Origin: a virus
Length of the DNA: 26,230 nt
Strand: one strand, 5' to 3'
Virus record (IMG/VR): IMGVR_UViG_3300030119_000951
Location: 1-26,230 of that record
This document shows, in pieces, positions 1 to 8,662 of this stretch; positions within the stretch are counted from its first letter, which is position 1; every line of letters begins with the position of its first letter. The notes beneath the pieces were generated by a model that searched no databases, was not told where the DNA came from, and saw only the letters and a program-made list of their open reading frames with translations. The translations under genes were made by a program, and so were the position numbers.

Positions 1-1310
1 TCGCCGGGCCCGGCGAGAAGATCGCCGGGCTCATGACGCTGACGGTGGTCCGCCCCGACGACCTAGCCGACCGGCTGCTCGACCGCGACAAGCACCCGCA
101 ATGGCAGGGCGAGCGCACGAAGATGGTGTACGGATTCCCCAGCGACGAAGCCCTGTGGGCTAAATACGCCGACGTGCGGGCGGACGGGCTGCGAAGTGAC
201 CGTGGCATCAAGGCCGCGACAGCGTTCTACAAGCGGCACCGCAAGGCCATGGACGCCGGCGCGGAGATCGCCTGGCCGGAGCGCTACAACCACGACGAGG
301 CGTCGGCGATCCAGCATGCGATGAACCTCCGCCTCCAGGACGAGGCAGCGTTCTTCGCGGAGTACCAAAACGAGCCGCTGCCCGAGGTCGAGGCCGACGA
401 CGACCTGCTGACAGCAGACCAGATCGCCGCGAAGCTCAGCGGGCAGAAGCGCGGCGAGGTCCCGATCGGGTGCTCGCACCTGACGATGTTCGTGGACGTG
501 CAGGGCAAAGCGCTGTTCTGGATGGTCGCCGCGTGGGAGGACGACTTCACCGGGTACGTCATTGACTACGGCACCGAGCCCGATCAGCAGGCTGCGTACT
601 TCACGCTGCGCGATGTCCGGAGGACCCTCGGCGCGGCGGCACCCCGGGCCGGTGTCGAGGGCGCGATCTACGCGGGGCTTGAGCGGCTCTTCGAGCGGAA
701 GCTCGGGCGCGAGTGGAAGCGCGACGACGGGGCCGCGGTCCGCATCGACCGGTGCCTCATCGACGCGAACTGGGGCACGTCCACTAACGTGGTCTACCAG
801 TTCTGCCGGCAGAGCCCGTTCGCATCGGTGCTGCTCCCCAGCCACGGCCGGTACGTCGGCGCGAGCAGCATCCCATTCAGCGAGTACAAGCGGAAGCGCG
901 GCGACCGCGTCGGGCTGAACTGGCGTGTGCCATTGGTGACGGGCAAGCGAGCGGTGCGGCATGTGGTGTTCGACACCAACTTCTGGAAGAGCTTCGTGCA
1001 CGCCAGGCTCGCGGTCCCCATGGGTGACCCGGGCTCGCTCGCGCTCTTCGGGCACAAGCCCGAGACGCACCGTCTCCTCAGTGAGCATCTGACCGCGGAG
1101 TACCGGGTGAAGACCGAGGGCCGCGGCCGCACGGTCGACGAGTGGAAGCTCCGCGTCAGCGGCCTCGACAACCACTGGCTTGACTGCCTGGTCGGGTCGG
1201 CCGTGGCCGCGTCGATGCAGGGGGCGGTGCTGTTCGGGACGGATGTGAAGCCGAGTCCGAGGGTCCGCCTCAGGCTGTCCGATGCCAAGCGTGCCCGCAC
1301 TGGTTTCTGA
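1..1310 (+). CDS. Phage terminase large subunit, GpA family, 5'-truncated (nuclease part)
   Basis: This is the C-terminal part of the DNA-packaging motor. The reading frame is open to the window edge (codons in phase from base 3), so the ATPase half and true start lie upstream; the ATG at 33 is internal. The visible part matches the nuclease domain that cuts concatemeric DNA. Counting from the ATG at 33, candidate metal-binding acidic residues are D155 in a FVDVQ motif, D244 in IDANWG and D384 in HWLDC, the spacing expected of an RNase H-fold terminase nuclease. The segment before D155 (AFFAEYQNEP) is also typical of GpA-type terminases. In related phages a small gpW-position gene and the portal follow at once; here an mcrBC pair comes between. 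The family call is strong; the precise subfamily is inferred. Confidence 0.9.
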   Translation, partial: AGPGEKIAGLMTLTVVRPDDLADRLLDRDKHPQWQGERTKMVYGFPSDEALWAKYADVRADGLRSDRGIKAATAFYKRHRKAMDAGAEIAWPERYNHDEASAIQHAMNLRLQDEAAFFAEYQNEPLPEVEADDDLLTADQIAAKLSGQKRGEVPIGCSHLTMFVDVQGKALFWMVAAWEDDFTGYVIDYGTEPDQQAAYFTLRDVRRTLGAAAPRAGVEGAIYAGLERLFERKLGREWKRDDGAAVRIDRCLIDANWGTSTNVVYQFCRQSPFASVLLPSHGRYVGASSIPFSEYKRKRGDRVGLNWRVPLVTGKRAVRHVVFDTNFWKSFVHARLAVPMGDPGSLALFGHKPETHRLLSEHLTAEYRVKTEGRGRTVDEWKLRVSGLDNHWLDCLVGSAVAASMQGAVLFGTDVKPSPRVRLRLSDAKRARTGF

Positions 1311-1356
1311 CCATGAACCCCAATGGCTCGTACCATGTAGCCGAGGAAGGTACCAC

Positions 1357-3123
1357 ATGGCGAAGCTAACCGGTTGTCCACCAGCGTGCTACGACGCTCT
1401 CCACCGAGTGCGGGAAACCGCGCTGGTCGACTTTGGGAGCCTCTTTACTCCCGATCGGAAGATCTGGACGTCGCGAAACCTCCAGCGACACCACGAGATG
1501 GTCGTGCAGCGGTTCGACGAAGGCGAGGGAAACTTCCTCAGCAAGTACCAGCACCAACTCGATGGCGCGGACGACGACACCATCCAACTTGCCGCCGAGC
1601 TCGTGTACGTCCAGCAGATCTTCACCACGGTCACAGGTCCCAAGAAGAAGATCGCGAACGTTCAGGAGATCCTGACGTGGTGTGATCGAGCCGTCGACAT
1701 CCCGCAGTGGGCGATCGACGGCGCTGCCGGACACGCCGGAGACCAGAGCTTCAACCAGCACCGACCGTGGCACCTGGCATGGATCAACGAGTATCTGCTC
1801 CACTGGCATGAGCTGCCCGAGCCTCGCAGGGCGGAGATCCTCGCTGATCCATGGGCATTCCGAGAGGATGTGTTCGGGCACAAGACCTCGTTGCAAGCCT
1901 TCCAACCGATGCGGGAGGCATGGCTCTACATCGCGTTCCCCGACACGTTCGAGAACATCTCATCCCGCAAGGACAAGAAGGCGATCAGAGCTGGCTTTGA
2001 GAGTCTCTTGCCCAACGGCCCGACCGACAACATCGATCGCGATCTCCTGGCTATACGAGAATCGCTCGGCACAGACGCAGAGCCCGGCTTCCACTTCTAT
2101 CGAAAGCCCTTCCTTCAGCAGTGGAAGGAGCCAAAGGAGCAGAAGTCGAAGAAGCAGGCAGGTGCCGGCGCGGCGAAGGCCGTGACACCGGGCCCCGGTC
2201 TGTCCGCGAGCGATGCACCAGTAGTGATCGAGTCGCTGGACGCGCTTGCCGAGTCACTGATGCTGGAGCCAGTCGACACTTTGTCGCGATGGGCGGCGCT
2301 GCTTGTAGAGAAGGGCCAGATCATCCTCCAAGGACCGCCCGGCACTGGAAAGACCTTCATCGCTCGCAAGATGGCGGAGTCGCTCGCGGGTTCCGCGGAT
2401 CGCGTGACGGTCGTGCAGTTCCATCCGTCGTATTCGTACGAGGACTTTGTTGAGGGCTTCCGCCCTGCCGGCCCCAATCACTTCGAGGTTAAAGACGGTC
2501 CGCTGAAGAGGCTGGCGGCACGTGCGGCGGCCGATCCCAGCGCACGCTTCGTGCTGATCATCGACGAGATCAACCGAGGCAACATCGCGAAGGTGTTCGG
2601 CGAGCTGCTGTTCTTGCTCGAGTACCGCGATGAAGCCATCACCCTGCAGTACTCCGAGGCCCCATTCCGTCTACCGCGGAACCTCCTGATCATCGGAACG
2701 ATGAACACTGCAGACAGATCGATCGCCTTGCTCGACATGGCTCTGCGGCGGCGGTTCCGGTTCATCGACCTTGTCCCCGGCGAGGCGCCGATCGAAGGGT
2801 TGCTGGAGAGGTTCTTGGAATCTAACGCTCCGGACATGGTGTATCTCGCCGGCATGATCGACGCCGTCAACGAGATTGTGGGCGACCGGCACGCGATGGT
2901 TGGTCCGAGCCATTTCCTCACCGATGACCCGCGGGCCCTCACCGAGGAGTGGGCAAAGCAGATCTGGGAGCATTCGGTCATTCCCGCTTTGGCGGACCGC
3001 TTCTTCGACAACCCCAGCGAGATGAGTCAGTTCCTCTACGACACCGTTAGAGACCAGGTTACCGCCGACGATGTTGTGGCCGACCAATCGGAGGACGAGG
3101 ATGCGTCGGCTGACGCTGACTGA
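1357..3123 (+). CDS. mcrB: McrB-like AAA+ GTPase of a type IV (modification-dependent) restriction system
   Basis: The product is the NTP-driven, DNA-recognising subunit of an McrBC system, which in characterised cases cleaves methylated or hydroxymethylated DNA. The ATG at 1357 was chosen over the in-frame ATG at 1282, which overlaps terL, because GAGGAAGG at 1343-1350 lies 6 nt upstream; this gives 588 aa. The C-terminal half is a textbook McrB motor: Walker A GPPGTGKT (residues 326-333), the QFHPSYSYEDFVEGFRP signature soon after, Walker B IIDEINRGN (about 401-409, D403/E404) and sensor-1 GTMNTADRS with M449/N450. The first 300 residues form the variable N-terminal region; FPDTFENISS with nearby basic residues is a pattern seen in other McrB-type proteins, but its DNA target cannot be read. 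The C-terminus is acidic. It overlaps mcrC by 23 nt. GC looks lower than in the flanking phage genes, suggesting separate acquisition. Confidence 0.93.
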   Translation: MAKLTGCPPACYDALHRVRETALVDFGSLFTPDRKIWTSRNLQRHHEMVVQRFDEGEGNFLSKYQHQLDGADDDTIQLAAELVYVQQIFTTVTGPKKKIANVQEILTWCDRAVDIPQWAIDGAAGHAGDQSFNQHRPWHLAWINEYLLHWHELPEPRRAEILADPWAFREDVFGHKTSLQAFQPMREAWLYIAFPDTFENISSRKDKKAIRAGFESLLPNGPTDNIDRDLLAIRESLGTDAEPGFHFYRKPFLQQWKEPKEQKSKKQAGAGAAKAVTPGPGLSASDAPVVIESLDALAESLMLEPVDTLSRWAALLVEKGQIILQGPPGTGKTFIARKMAESLAGSADRVTVVQFHPSYSYEDFVEGFRPAGPNHFEVKDGPLKRLAARAAADPSARFVLIIDEINRGNIAKVFGELLFLLEYRDEAITLQYSEAPFRLPRNLLIIGTMNTADRSIALLDMALRRRFRFIDLVPGEAPIEGLLERFLESNAPDMVYLAGMIDAVNEIVGDRHAMVGPSHFLTDDPRALTEEWAKQIWEHSVIPALADRFFDNPSEMSQFLYDTVRDQVTADDVVADQSEDEDASADAD

Positions 3124-4345
3124 GTACATCACGGCCACCGGGGTGGCTCTTGATGCCGTCGAGGTCGCGATGCTCCGCCGTGTACACCCAACGTTGCGGA
3201 TCGAGCCCGCGATGGGTCTGCCGGGACGATTTGACCTGACCCCGGATCAGCACATCGGACTCGTTCAACTGCCCTCAGTTGCCATCGAAATCCTACCCAA
3301 GACGCCGATGTCTTCGGTTGTCTTTCTAGTCTCGTACGCGGCTGACCGCGTGAACTGGTCCCGAATACAGACAGCATGGCAGGATGATGCGACGCTGGTT
3401 GATCTGATTGCGACCGTGCTGTGCCGATCCATCGAACGCGCGACCCGAAAGGGACTGCTCGCGGGGTATCGCTCCCACGAGGAGTCGCTGTCGGCGCCTC
3501 GGGGCCGGATTCGGTTCCCTGAACACCTCAGCAAGCGACTCGCGCAAGCGCCACCGATCGAGATCGAGCACGATCTGTTCACGACGGACATCGTCGAGAA
3601 TCGAGTGTTGCTCAGCGCCCTCTCACAGCTGCGTCGCCTCACGTTGCGATCAACGACGATCACCCGCGAGATTGGTCGCGCCGCGCGGCTCTTTGGTGGC
3701 GTGGAGCTCTTCCACTATCCGAAGCACAGCATTCCAGAACCGGCCATCACGCAGCTGAATCGGCACTATGAGCCGTCGCTGCAAATCGCCCAGCTCGTCC
3801 TCCGTTCCTCGTCTGTCGATGCCGGAGCGGGAGCTCGGCGGGCGGACGCCTTCCTCGTGGACATGAACGCTGTGTTTGAGATGTTCCTGCGGACGGCGTT
3901 GCGGGAATCGCTCGCTTGTTCCCTGAGCGCGTTCCCCGACAGGCCGCCGCGACTCCGTCTGGATGCCGCGGAGCGCATCCCACTCAAGCCGGACTTGTGC
4001 TTGATCGCGAACGGGGAAATTTCCTGGGTGGGCGACGCAAAGTACAAGCGCCTCAGCCCGGCCGGCTATCAGAACGCCGACGTCTATCAGATGCTCGCGT
4101 ACCTGACGGCCACCGGATTGTCATCAGGGACGCTTATCTACGCTGCCGACGCCGGCTTGACCTCGACTACGCACGTCATCGACGGCGGGGCTCGTGAGGT
4201 TCGGGTACGCACCCTCGATCTGCAGAAGCCCCCGCTCGGCATTCTGCGGGATGTCGCGTCTATCGCAAAGGAGATCCAGGCGTCTGCGACTGTGCCCGAG
4301 ATCAGCGTTCATCCGAAGGGCTCGGCCGTTTCGGTAACCCGGTAG
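3101..4345 (+). CDS. mcrC: McrC-like nuclease subunit of the type IV restriction system
   Basis: McrC supplies the endonuclease and stimulates GTP hydrolysis by McrB; the two act as one complex. The ATG at 3101 has a GAGGACGAGG ribosome site directly upstream and starts inside the end of mcrB, so the two are translationally coupled. An in-frame ATG at 3071 is possible but less likely. The 414-aa product carries the PD-(D/E)XK-type active site: D298 in KPDLCL and D312-A-K314 in GDAKYKR. The N-terminal half includes the EILPK and GRIRF motifs typical of McrC (PF10117-like). No frameshift or missing catalytic residue is visible, so the pair looks intact. It is the last gene of the insertion between terminase and portal. 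Confidence 0.92.
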   Translation: MRRLTLTEYITATGVALDAVEVAMLRRVHPTLRIEPAMGLPGRFDLTPDQHIGLVQLPSVAIEILPKTPMSSVVFLVSYAADRVNWSRIQTAWQDDATLVDLIATVLCRSIERATRKGLLAGYRSHEESLSAPRGRIRFPEHLSKRLAQAPPIEIEHDLFTTDIVENRVLLSALSQLRRLTLRSTTITREIGRAARLFGGVELFHYPKHSIPEPAITQLNRHYEPSLQIAQLVLRSSSVDAGAGARRADAFLVDMNAVFEMFLRTALRESLACSLSAFPDRPPRLRLDAAERIPLKPDLCLIANGEISWVGDAKYKRLSPAGYQNADVYQMLAYLTATGLSSGTLIYAADAGLTSTTHVIDGGAREVRVRTLDLQKPPLGILRDVASIAKEIQASATVPEISVHPKGSAVSVTR

Positions 4346-4453
4346 CCCTGAGCGGCGGGTTGCCTTCGTTACCTCGATCGATCCCAAGACTCGGCACGAG
4401 GCTATGCGTCAGGCGATGCGCAGTTGCCGCCTGGACGGCATAGGTGACCAATG

Positions 4454-4475
4454 AGGGCCCGCGGACCGCGGCCCT
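4454..4475. repeat. GC-rich imperfect inverted repeat after mcrC
   Basis: AGGGC(C)CGCGG and CCGCGGCCCT are separated by a single A and form an arm pair with one bulged C. It lies in the 142-nt gap between mcrC and the gpW-position gene. No T tract follows, so it is not a standard intrinsic terminator. It could be a weak pause hairpin or a trace of the insertion junction. The rest of 4346-4487 shows nothing recognisable. Confidence 0.4.
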
Positions 4476-4487
4476 GCGAGGTCGCCA

Positions 4488-4715
4488 GTGCCGGATCAGG
4501 ATCCACAACTCGACCAGGCGATCGCCGAGAACGCCGTCGGGCCGTCGAAGGCGTCGGTGGACGGGCAGTCGGTCGAGCAGCACGCGATCCGTGACCAGAT
4601 CGAGGCCGATCGCTACCTCGAGTCCAAGAAGGCCTCGCGGAAGCGCGGCATGGGCATCCGGTTCGTGCGGCTGTCGCCGCCCGGCGCCGAAGGCGGCGGG
4701 GAGGGCGGATGCTGA
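4488..4715 (+). CDS. Small head-tail-joining-position protein (gpW-like position)
   Basis: A 75-aa protein starting at GTG 4488, placed between terminase and portal where lambda-like phages encode gpW or a functional equivalent. The pattern is DGQSV, then DQIEADRYL, then a basic stretch, then RFVRLSPPGA. This resembles small uncharacterised proteins found beside lambda-type portals, although sequence identity to gpW itself is not evident. Its end overlaps the portal start (ATGCTGA, 4709-4715), so the two genes are co-translated. Role in head completion or portal assembly is inferred from position. Confidence 0.72.
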   Translation: MPDQDPQLDQAIAENAVGPSKASVDGQSVEQHAIRDQIEADRYLESKKASRKRGMGIRFVRLSPPGAEGGGEGGC

Positions 4716-6211
4716 AGCGTCTGCTCGGATCCCGTCCGTCCGACACGGCGCAGCCCCGCCGCGGTGCCCTCGCCGTGGTCCGCCGCCCGCGTGCGGTCCG
4801 GGCCCGGTTCGACTCGGCCCAGACGACGGCGGACAACCGCCGGCACTGGGCCGCGGCAGACGGGCTCTCGCCCAACGCCGCTGTGAACCCCGAGGTCCGC
4901 CGGATCCTGCGGAACCGCTCCCGCTACGAGGTGGCCAACAACTCCTACGCCAAGGGCATCGTTCTCACGCTGGCCAACGACACGATCGGGACCGGCCCGC
5001 GGCTGCAGATGCTGACCGATGATGCGGACGCCAACCGGCGGATCGAAGAGGCGTTCAGCGACTGGGCCCGCGCGGTTGACCTGGCGGCGAAGCTCCGGAC
5101 CGCGCGGATGGCCCGGGCCGAGAGCGGCGAGGCGTTCGGGCTGCTGACCAGCAGCCCGATGCTGGACACGCCGGTGAAGCTCGACGTCCGGCTGGTCGAG
5201 CCCGATCAGGTCTGCTCTCCGTGGACCCGCAACGCCCGCCCCAACGACGTCGACGGCATCGTCTTTGACGCGGCGGGGCACCCGGCCGCGTACCACGTGC
5301 TCCGGCGGCATCCGGGAGACGGGATCACCTGGGGCCGAGCCGCGGGCAACGACGAGTACGACACGCTGCCTGCCTCGGCCGTGCTGCACTACTTCCGCGC
5401 CGACCGTCCGGGTCAGTGGCGTGGCATTCCAGACATCACGCCGGCGCTCCCGCTGTTCGCGCAGCTGCGGCGGTACACGCTCGCGGTGATCGCCGCGGCC
5501 GAGACCGCCGCCGACTTCGCCGCGGTGCTCTACACCGATGCGCCCGCCAACGGCGAGGCCGACCCGCTCGAGCCGATGGACGAGATCGAGCTTGAGAAGC
5601 GGATGGCGACCGTGCTGCCGGGCGGCTGGAAGCTCGGGCAGCTGCACGCCGAGCACCCGTCGACGACCTACGGCGAGTTCAAGCGGGAGATTCTCAACGA
5701 GATCGCCCGCTGCCTGAACATGCCGTTCAACGTCGCGGCGGGGAACAGCTCGGGGTACAACTACGCCAGCGGCCGGCTGGACCACCAGACGTACTTCAAG
5801 AGTCTGCGCGTCGAGCAGCGGCACCTCGAGGTAACCGTGCTCGACCGCGTGCTCCGCGCGTGGCTGGCCGAGGCGGTGCTCGTCGAGGGCCTGCTGCCGC
5901 AGTGGATGCGGACGCGCGAGTTCGCGATGCAGCCCTCGATCCCGCATGGCTGGTTCTGGGACGGCGTCGAGCACGTCGACCCCGCCAAGGAAGCCAGCGC
6001 GCAGGCGACGCGGCTCGCCAGCCACACCACGACGCTCGCCCACGAGTACGCCCGCCAGGGGCGTGACTGGGAGACCGAGCTGCGGCAGCGGGCCAAGGAG
6101 CTCGTGCTGATGAACGAGCTAGGGCTCGGCGCCGCGGTCGCAGCGCCCGCCCCTGCCGACCCCGACACCCCCGATCCCGACGAGGACGAAGCCCTCAAGG
6201 AGGCCGCGTGA
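4709..6211 (+). CDS. Phage portal protein, lambda family
   Basis: This 500-aa protein forms the dodecameric ring at the capsid vertex through which DNA enters and leaves. It matches the lambda portal family (PF05136-like): an N-terminal RARFDSAQTTADNRRHW segment, a region with RSRYEVANNSYAKGI and NDTIGTGPRLQ, the RLVEPDQV motif, HYFRADRPGQWRGIPDI, and a late NMPFNVAAGNSSGYNYASGR segment followed by DHQTYFKSLRVEQRH. Length is in the family's usual range. The C-terminus is Pro/Asp-rich. The stop overlaps the protease-capsid gene (GTGA at 6208-6211), continuing the tightly coupled late operon. Confidence 0.93.
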   Translation: MLKRLLGSRPSDTAQPRRGALAVVRRPRAVRARFDSAQTTADNRRHWAAADGLSPNAAVNPEVRRILRNRSRYEVANNSYAKGIVLTLANDTIGTGPRLQMLTDDADANRRIEEAFSDWARAVDLAAKLRTARMARAESGEAFGLLTSSPMLDTPVKLDVRLVEPDQVCSPWTRNARPNDVDGIVFDAAGHPAAYHVLRRHPGDGITWGRAAGNDEYDTLPASAVLHYFRADRPGQWRGIPDITPALPLFAQLRRYTLAVIAAAETAADFAAVLYTDAPANGEADPLEPMDEIELEKRMATVLPGGWKLGQLHAEHPSTTYGEFKREILNEIARCLNMPFNVAAGNSSGYNYASGRLDHQTYFKSLRVEQRHLEVTVLDRVLRAWLAEAVLVEGLLPQWMRTREFAMQPSIPHGWFWDGVEHVDPAKEASAQATRLASHTTTLAHEYARQGRDWETELRQRAKELVLMNELGLGAAVAAPAPADPDTPDPDEDEALKEAA

Positions 6212-8223
6212 CCATGCGCACCGAGTTCCCGACGACCGAGCCCCGTTCCCTGATGATCCGCGCCACGGCCGCGCCCGAAGCCCTGACTTCGAAGCTGCCC
6301 GGGCTCTCGTTCACCGCGCAGGCGGAGTTCGAGGTCGAGGCAGCCGGCGAGGCCGGCGACGGACCAGCGCCGCTGCCCCGGTTCCGGATGGTCGCGTACA
6401 CCGGCGGACCGATGAAGGTCAGCGGGTGGCGGCACCCGGTCGTGATCGACCTGGCCGGCCTGCACATCCCCTCGCCGTCGCGGCCGATCCGCTTCGGGCA
6501 CGACGCGGCGGCCGGGGTCGGGCACACCGACGCGGTCGCGGTGGAGGCCGGGCAGCTGATCGCCACGGGGATGATCTCCCGCGACACGGCGGCAGCCCGC
6601 GAGGTCGTGGTGTCGGCCCGGAACGGCTTCCCCTGGCAGGCGTCGGTCGGCGCCAGCGTTGAGGCCTTCGAGTTTCTCCGCGAGAACCAGACCGCGACGG
6701 TCAACGGCCGCGAGGTCGCGGGGCCACTGAACATCGTGCGCAAGTCCACGCTCGGTGAAATCAGCTTCGTCGACCTCGGGGCCGACGGGGCCACTACGGC
6801 GACGATCGCCGCGGGGGCGGAGCCGACCCCGGCAACGGCCCCGGCCGCGGGCGAGACGCCCGAGACGCCGGCGTTGTCCGCCGCCCCGGCGCCGGACCCG
6901 GTCCGCGAGATGCGGGCCCAGGTCGCCGCCGAGACCGAGCGGATCGCCGCGGTCCGTCGCCTGTGCGCCGGCCAGCACCCGCAGATCGAGGCGCAGGCCA
7001 TCCGCGACGGGTGGGACTCGACCCGCACCGAGCTCGAAGTCCTCCGGGCCAGCCGCCCGAAGGCGCCGGCCGTTCACGTGCCCGCCGGCTCCAGCCCGCT
7101 GTCGCAGCGCGTGCTCGAGGCCGCGTGCGTGCTCTCGGGCCGGCTGGCCAGCCCCGAGCGGCACTGCGCCGAGCAGGACCTCGAGGCCGCGAGTCGGGAG
7201 TTCGGGCAGTCGATCGGGCTCCAGGAACTCCTGCTCCACGCCGCGTGGGCCAACGGCTACACCGGGCGGACGTTCCGCGATTCGCGCGGCGTGATGGACG
7301 CCGCGTTCGGCCGCGGGATTGAAGCGGCGGGCAACTCGACGATCAGTATCGCCGGCATCCTCTCCAACGTCGCCAACAAGTTCCTGCTCGAGGGGTTCTT
7401 CAGCGTCGAGCGCACCTGGCGGAACATCTGCTCCGTCCGCAGCGTCGCCGACTTCAAGACCGTCACGAGCTTCCGCCTCACCGGCGGGGACACCTATGAG
7501 CGCGTCGCGCCCGGCGGCGAGATCAAGCACGGCTCGCTCGGCGAGGAGAGCTACAGCAACAAGGCGGACACCTACGCCCTGATGCTCTCGATCGACCGCA
7601 CCGACATCATCAACGACGACCTGGGCGCCATCACGACCGTGCCCCGCAAGCTCGGGGCGGGTTCGGGCAAGACCATCAACGAGGTCTTCTGGACCACGTT
7701 CCTGGCCAACTCGGCGTTCTTCACCGCCGGCAACAAGAACTTCATCTCGGGCGCCGACACGGTCCTCTCGATCGACGGCCTGACCAAGGCCGAGGTCACG
7801 TTCATGGATCAGGTGGACAAGGACGGCAAGCCGATCGGCGTGCTGCCGCAGGTCCTGCTGGTCCCGACGGCGCTCTCGGCGATGGGCAGCCAGCTCTTCA
7901 AGAGCATGGAACTGCGCGACAACACCTCGGCGGCCAAGTACCCGGTGACCAACCCGCACCAGGGCAAGTTCCGCGTGGAGGTCAGCCGGTACCTGGGCAA
8001 CGCGGCGTTCACGGGCAACTCGAGCAAGGCGTGGTACCTGCTCGCCGACGCGAACGACCTGCCGGTGATCGAGGTCGCGTTCCTCAACGGCCAGGAGGCC
8101 CCGACCATCGAGACCGCCGAGCAGAGCTTCAACCGGCTCGGGATCCAGATGCGCGGGTACCACGACTTCGGCGTCGCGCTGCAGGACCCGCGCGGCGGCG
8201 TGAAGAGCAAGGGTGAGGCATGA
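6208..8223 (+). CDS. Prohead protease fused to major capsid protein (HK97-fold, gpT-like)
   Basis: One 671-aa reading frame holds two head functions. Residues 1-195 look like a prohead serine protease: H98 in IRFGHDAA and S146 in WQASVGA fit its catalytic His/Ser, followed by KSTLGEISFVDLGAD. A Pro/Ala-rich linker (about 196-240) and a helical, charged region (240-370) suit a scaffold or delta domain removed after assembly. Residues from about 370 (NSTISIAGILSNVANKFLL onward) form the capsid protein, with the TYERVAPGGEIKHGSLGEES and LSIDRTDIINDD segments of Mu gpT-type major head subunits. The start is GTG 6208 (4 nt after AAGGAGG) or ATG 6214 (10 nt after); the sequence does not decide. Self-cleavage between the halves is inferred. 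Confidence 0.88.
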   Translation: MTMRTEFPTTEPRSLMIRATAAPEALTSKLPGLSFTAQAEFEVEAAGEAGDGPAPLPRFRMVAYTGGPMKVSGWRHPVVIDLAGLHIPSPSRPIRFGHDAAAGVGHTDAVAVEAGQLIATGMISRDTAAAREVVVSARNGFPWQASVGASVEAFEFLRENQTATVNGREVAGPLNIVRKSTLGEISFVDLGADGATTATIAAGAEPTPATAPAAGETPETPALSAAPAPDPVREMRAQVAAETERIAAVRRLCAGQHPQIEAQAIRDGWDSTRTELEVLRASRPKAPAVHVPAGSSPLSQRVLEAACVLSGRLASPERHCAEQDLEAASREFGQSIGLQELLLHAAWANGYTGRTFRDSRGVMDAAFGRGIEAAGNSTISIAGILSNVANKFLLEGFFSVERTWRNICSVRSVADFKTVTSFRLTGGDTYERVAPGGEIKHGSLGEESYSNKADTYALMLSIDRTDIINDDLGAITTVPRKLGAGSGKTINEVFWTTFLANSAFFTAGNKNFISGADTVLSIDGLTKAEVTFMDQVDKDGKPIGVLPQVLLVPTALSAMGSQLFKSMELRDNTSAAKYPVTNPHQGKFRVEVSRYLGNAAFTGNSSKAWYLLADANDLPVIEVAFLNGQEAPTIETAEQSFNRLGIQMRGYHDFGVALQDPRGGVKSKGEA

Positions 8224-8648
8224 GCCAGTTCGGCGGGGGGCAGCTCCCCGGCGAGTTCGACACCCTCTTCGACACCGACCACGACTCGGGCCCCGGGCCC
8301 GGAACAGGAGATTCTCGGATGACCAGATTCGTCCACGAAGGCAACGCGATCGACTACACCCCGGCGGCGGACACACCCGCGGGCACCGTGGTCCTGCAGG
8401 GCGACCTCATCGGCGTCACGCGGACCGACATCGCCGCCAACCGCCTCGGCTCGCTCGCGGTCGACGGCGTGTTCGACTTCCCCAAGGCGACCACCGCGGG
8501 GACGGGGTTCACGGCCGGGGCGCTCGCGTACTGGGACAACACCAACAAGGTCGCGACGAAGACGGCGACGGGCAACAAGCTCATCGGCAAGGCGGTCGCC
8601 GCGGCGGCCGACGCCGCCGAGACCGTCCGCGTCCGGCTCTCGCAGTAA
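8220..8648 (+). CDS. Capsid decoration/stabilisation protein, DUF2190-like
   Basis: The conserved part (FVHEGNAIDYTPAADTPAG, GVFDFPK, ALAYWDNTNK, GNKLIGKA) follows the DUF2190 pattern of capsid cement proteins that bind the outside of the head lattice. Two starts are possible. ATG 8220 overlaps the capsid stop (ATGA) and gives 142 aa with a 33-residue Gly/Asp-rich N-terminal extension. ATG 8319 has CAGGAG at 8305-8310 with 8-nt spacing and gives 109 aa, close to the usual family length. Both forms may be made. It sits directly after the major capsid gene, the standard position. Confidence 0.82.
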   Translation: MSQFGGGQLPGEFDTLFDTDHDSGPGPGTGDSRMTRFVHEGNAIDYTPAADTPAGTVVLQGDLIGVTRTDIAANRLGSLAVDGVFDFPKATTAGTGFTAGALAYWDNTNKVATKTATGNKLIGKAVAAAADAAETVRVRLSQ

Positions 8649-8662
8649 CGGGGTGACCACAC

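Noticed and set aside
1282-1356. Upstream in-frame ATG (1282) as mcrB start
   Set aside because: It lies inside the terminase gene without a ribosome site, while ATG 1357 has GAGGAAGG at good spacing.
63-1358. Minus-strand frame opposite the terminase gene
   Set aside because: Arg/Val/Leu/His-rich translation without motifs; the terminase frame is clear on the plus strand.
4454-4475. Intrinsic terminator after mcrC
   Set aside because: The hairpin has only a 1-nt centre, a bulge, and no following T tract; listed as a repeat instead.
5761-8376. Long minus-strand frame (871 codons) opposite portal and capsid genes
   Set aside because: Biased composition and full overlap with strong plus-strand genes; a high-GC shadow frame.
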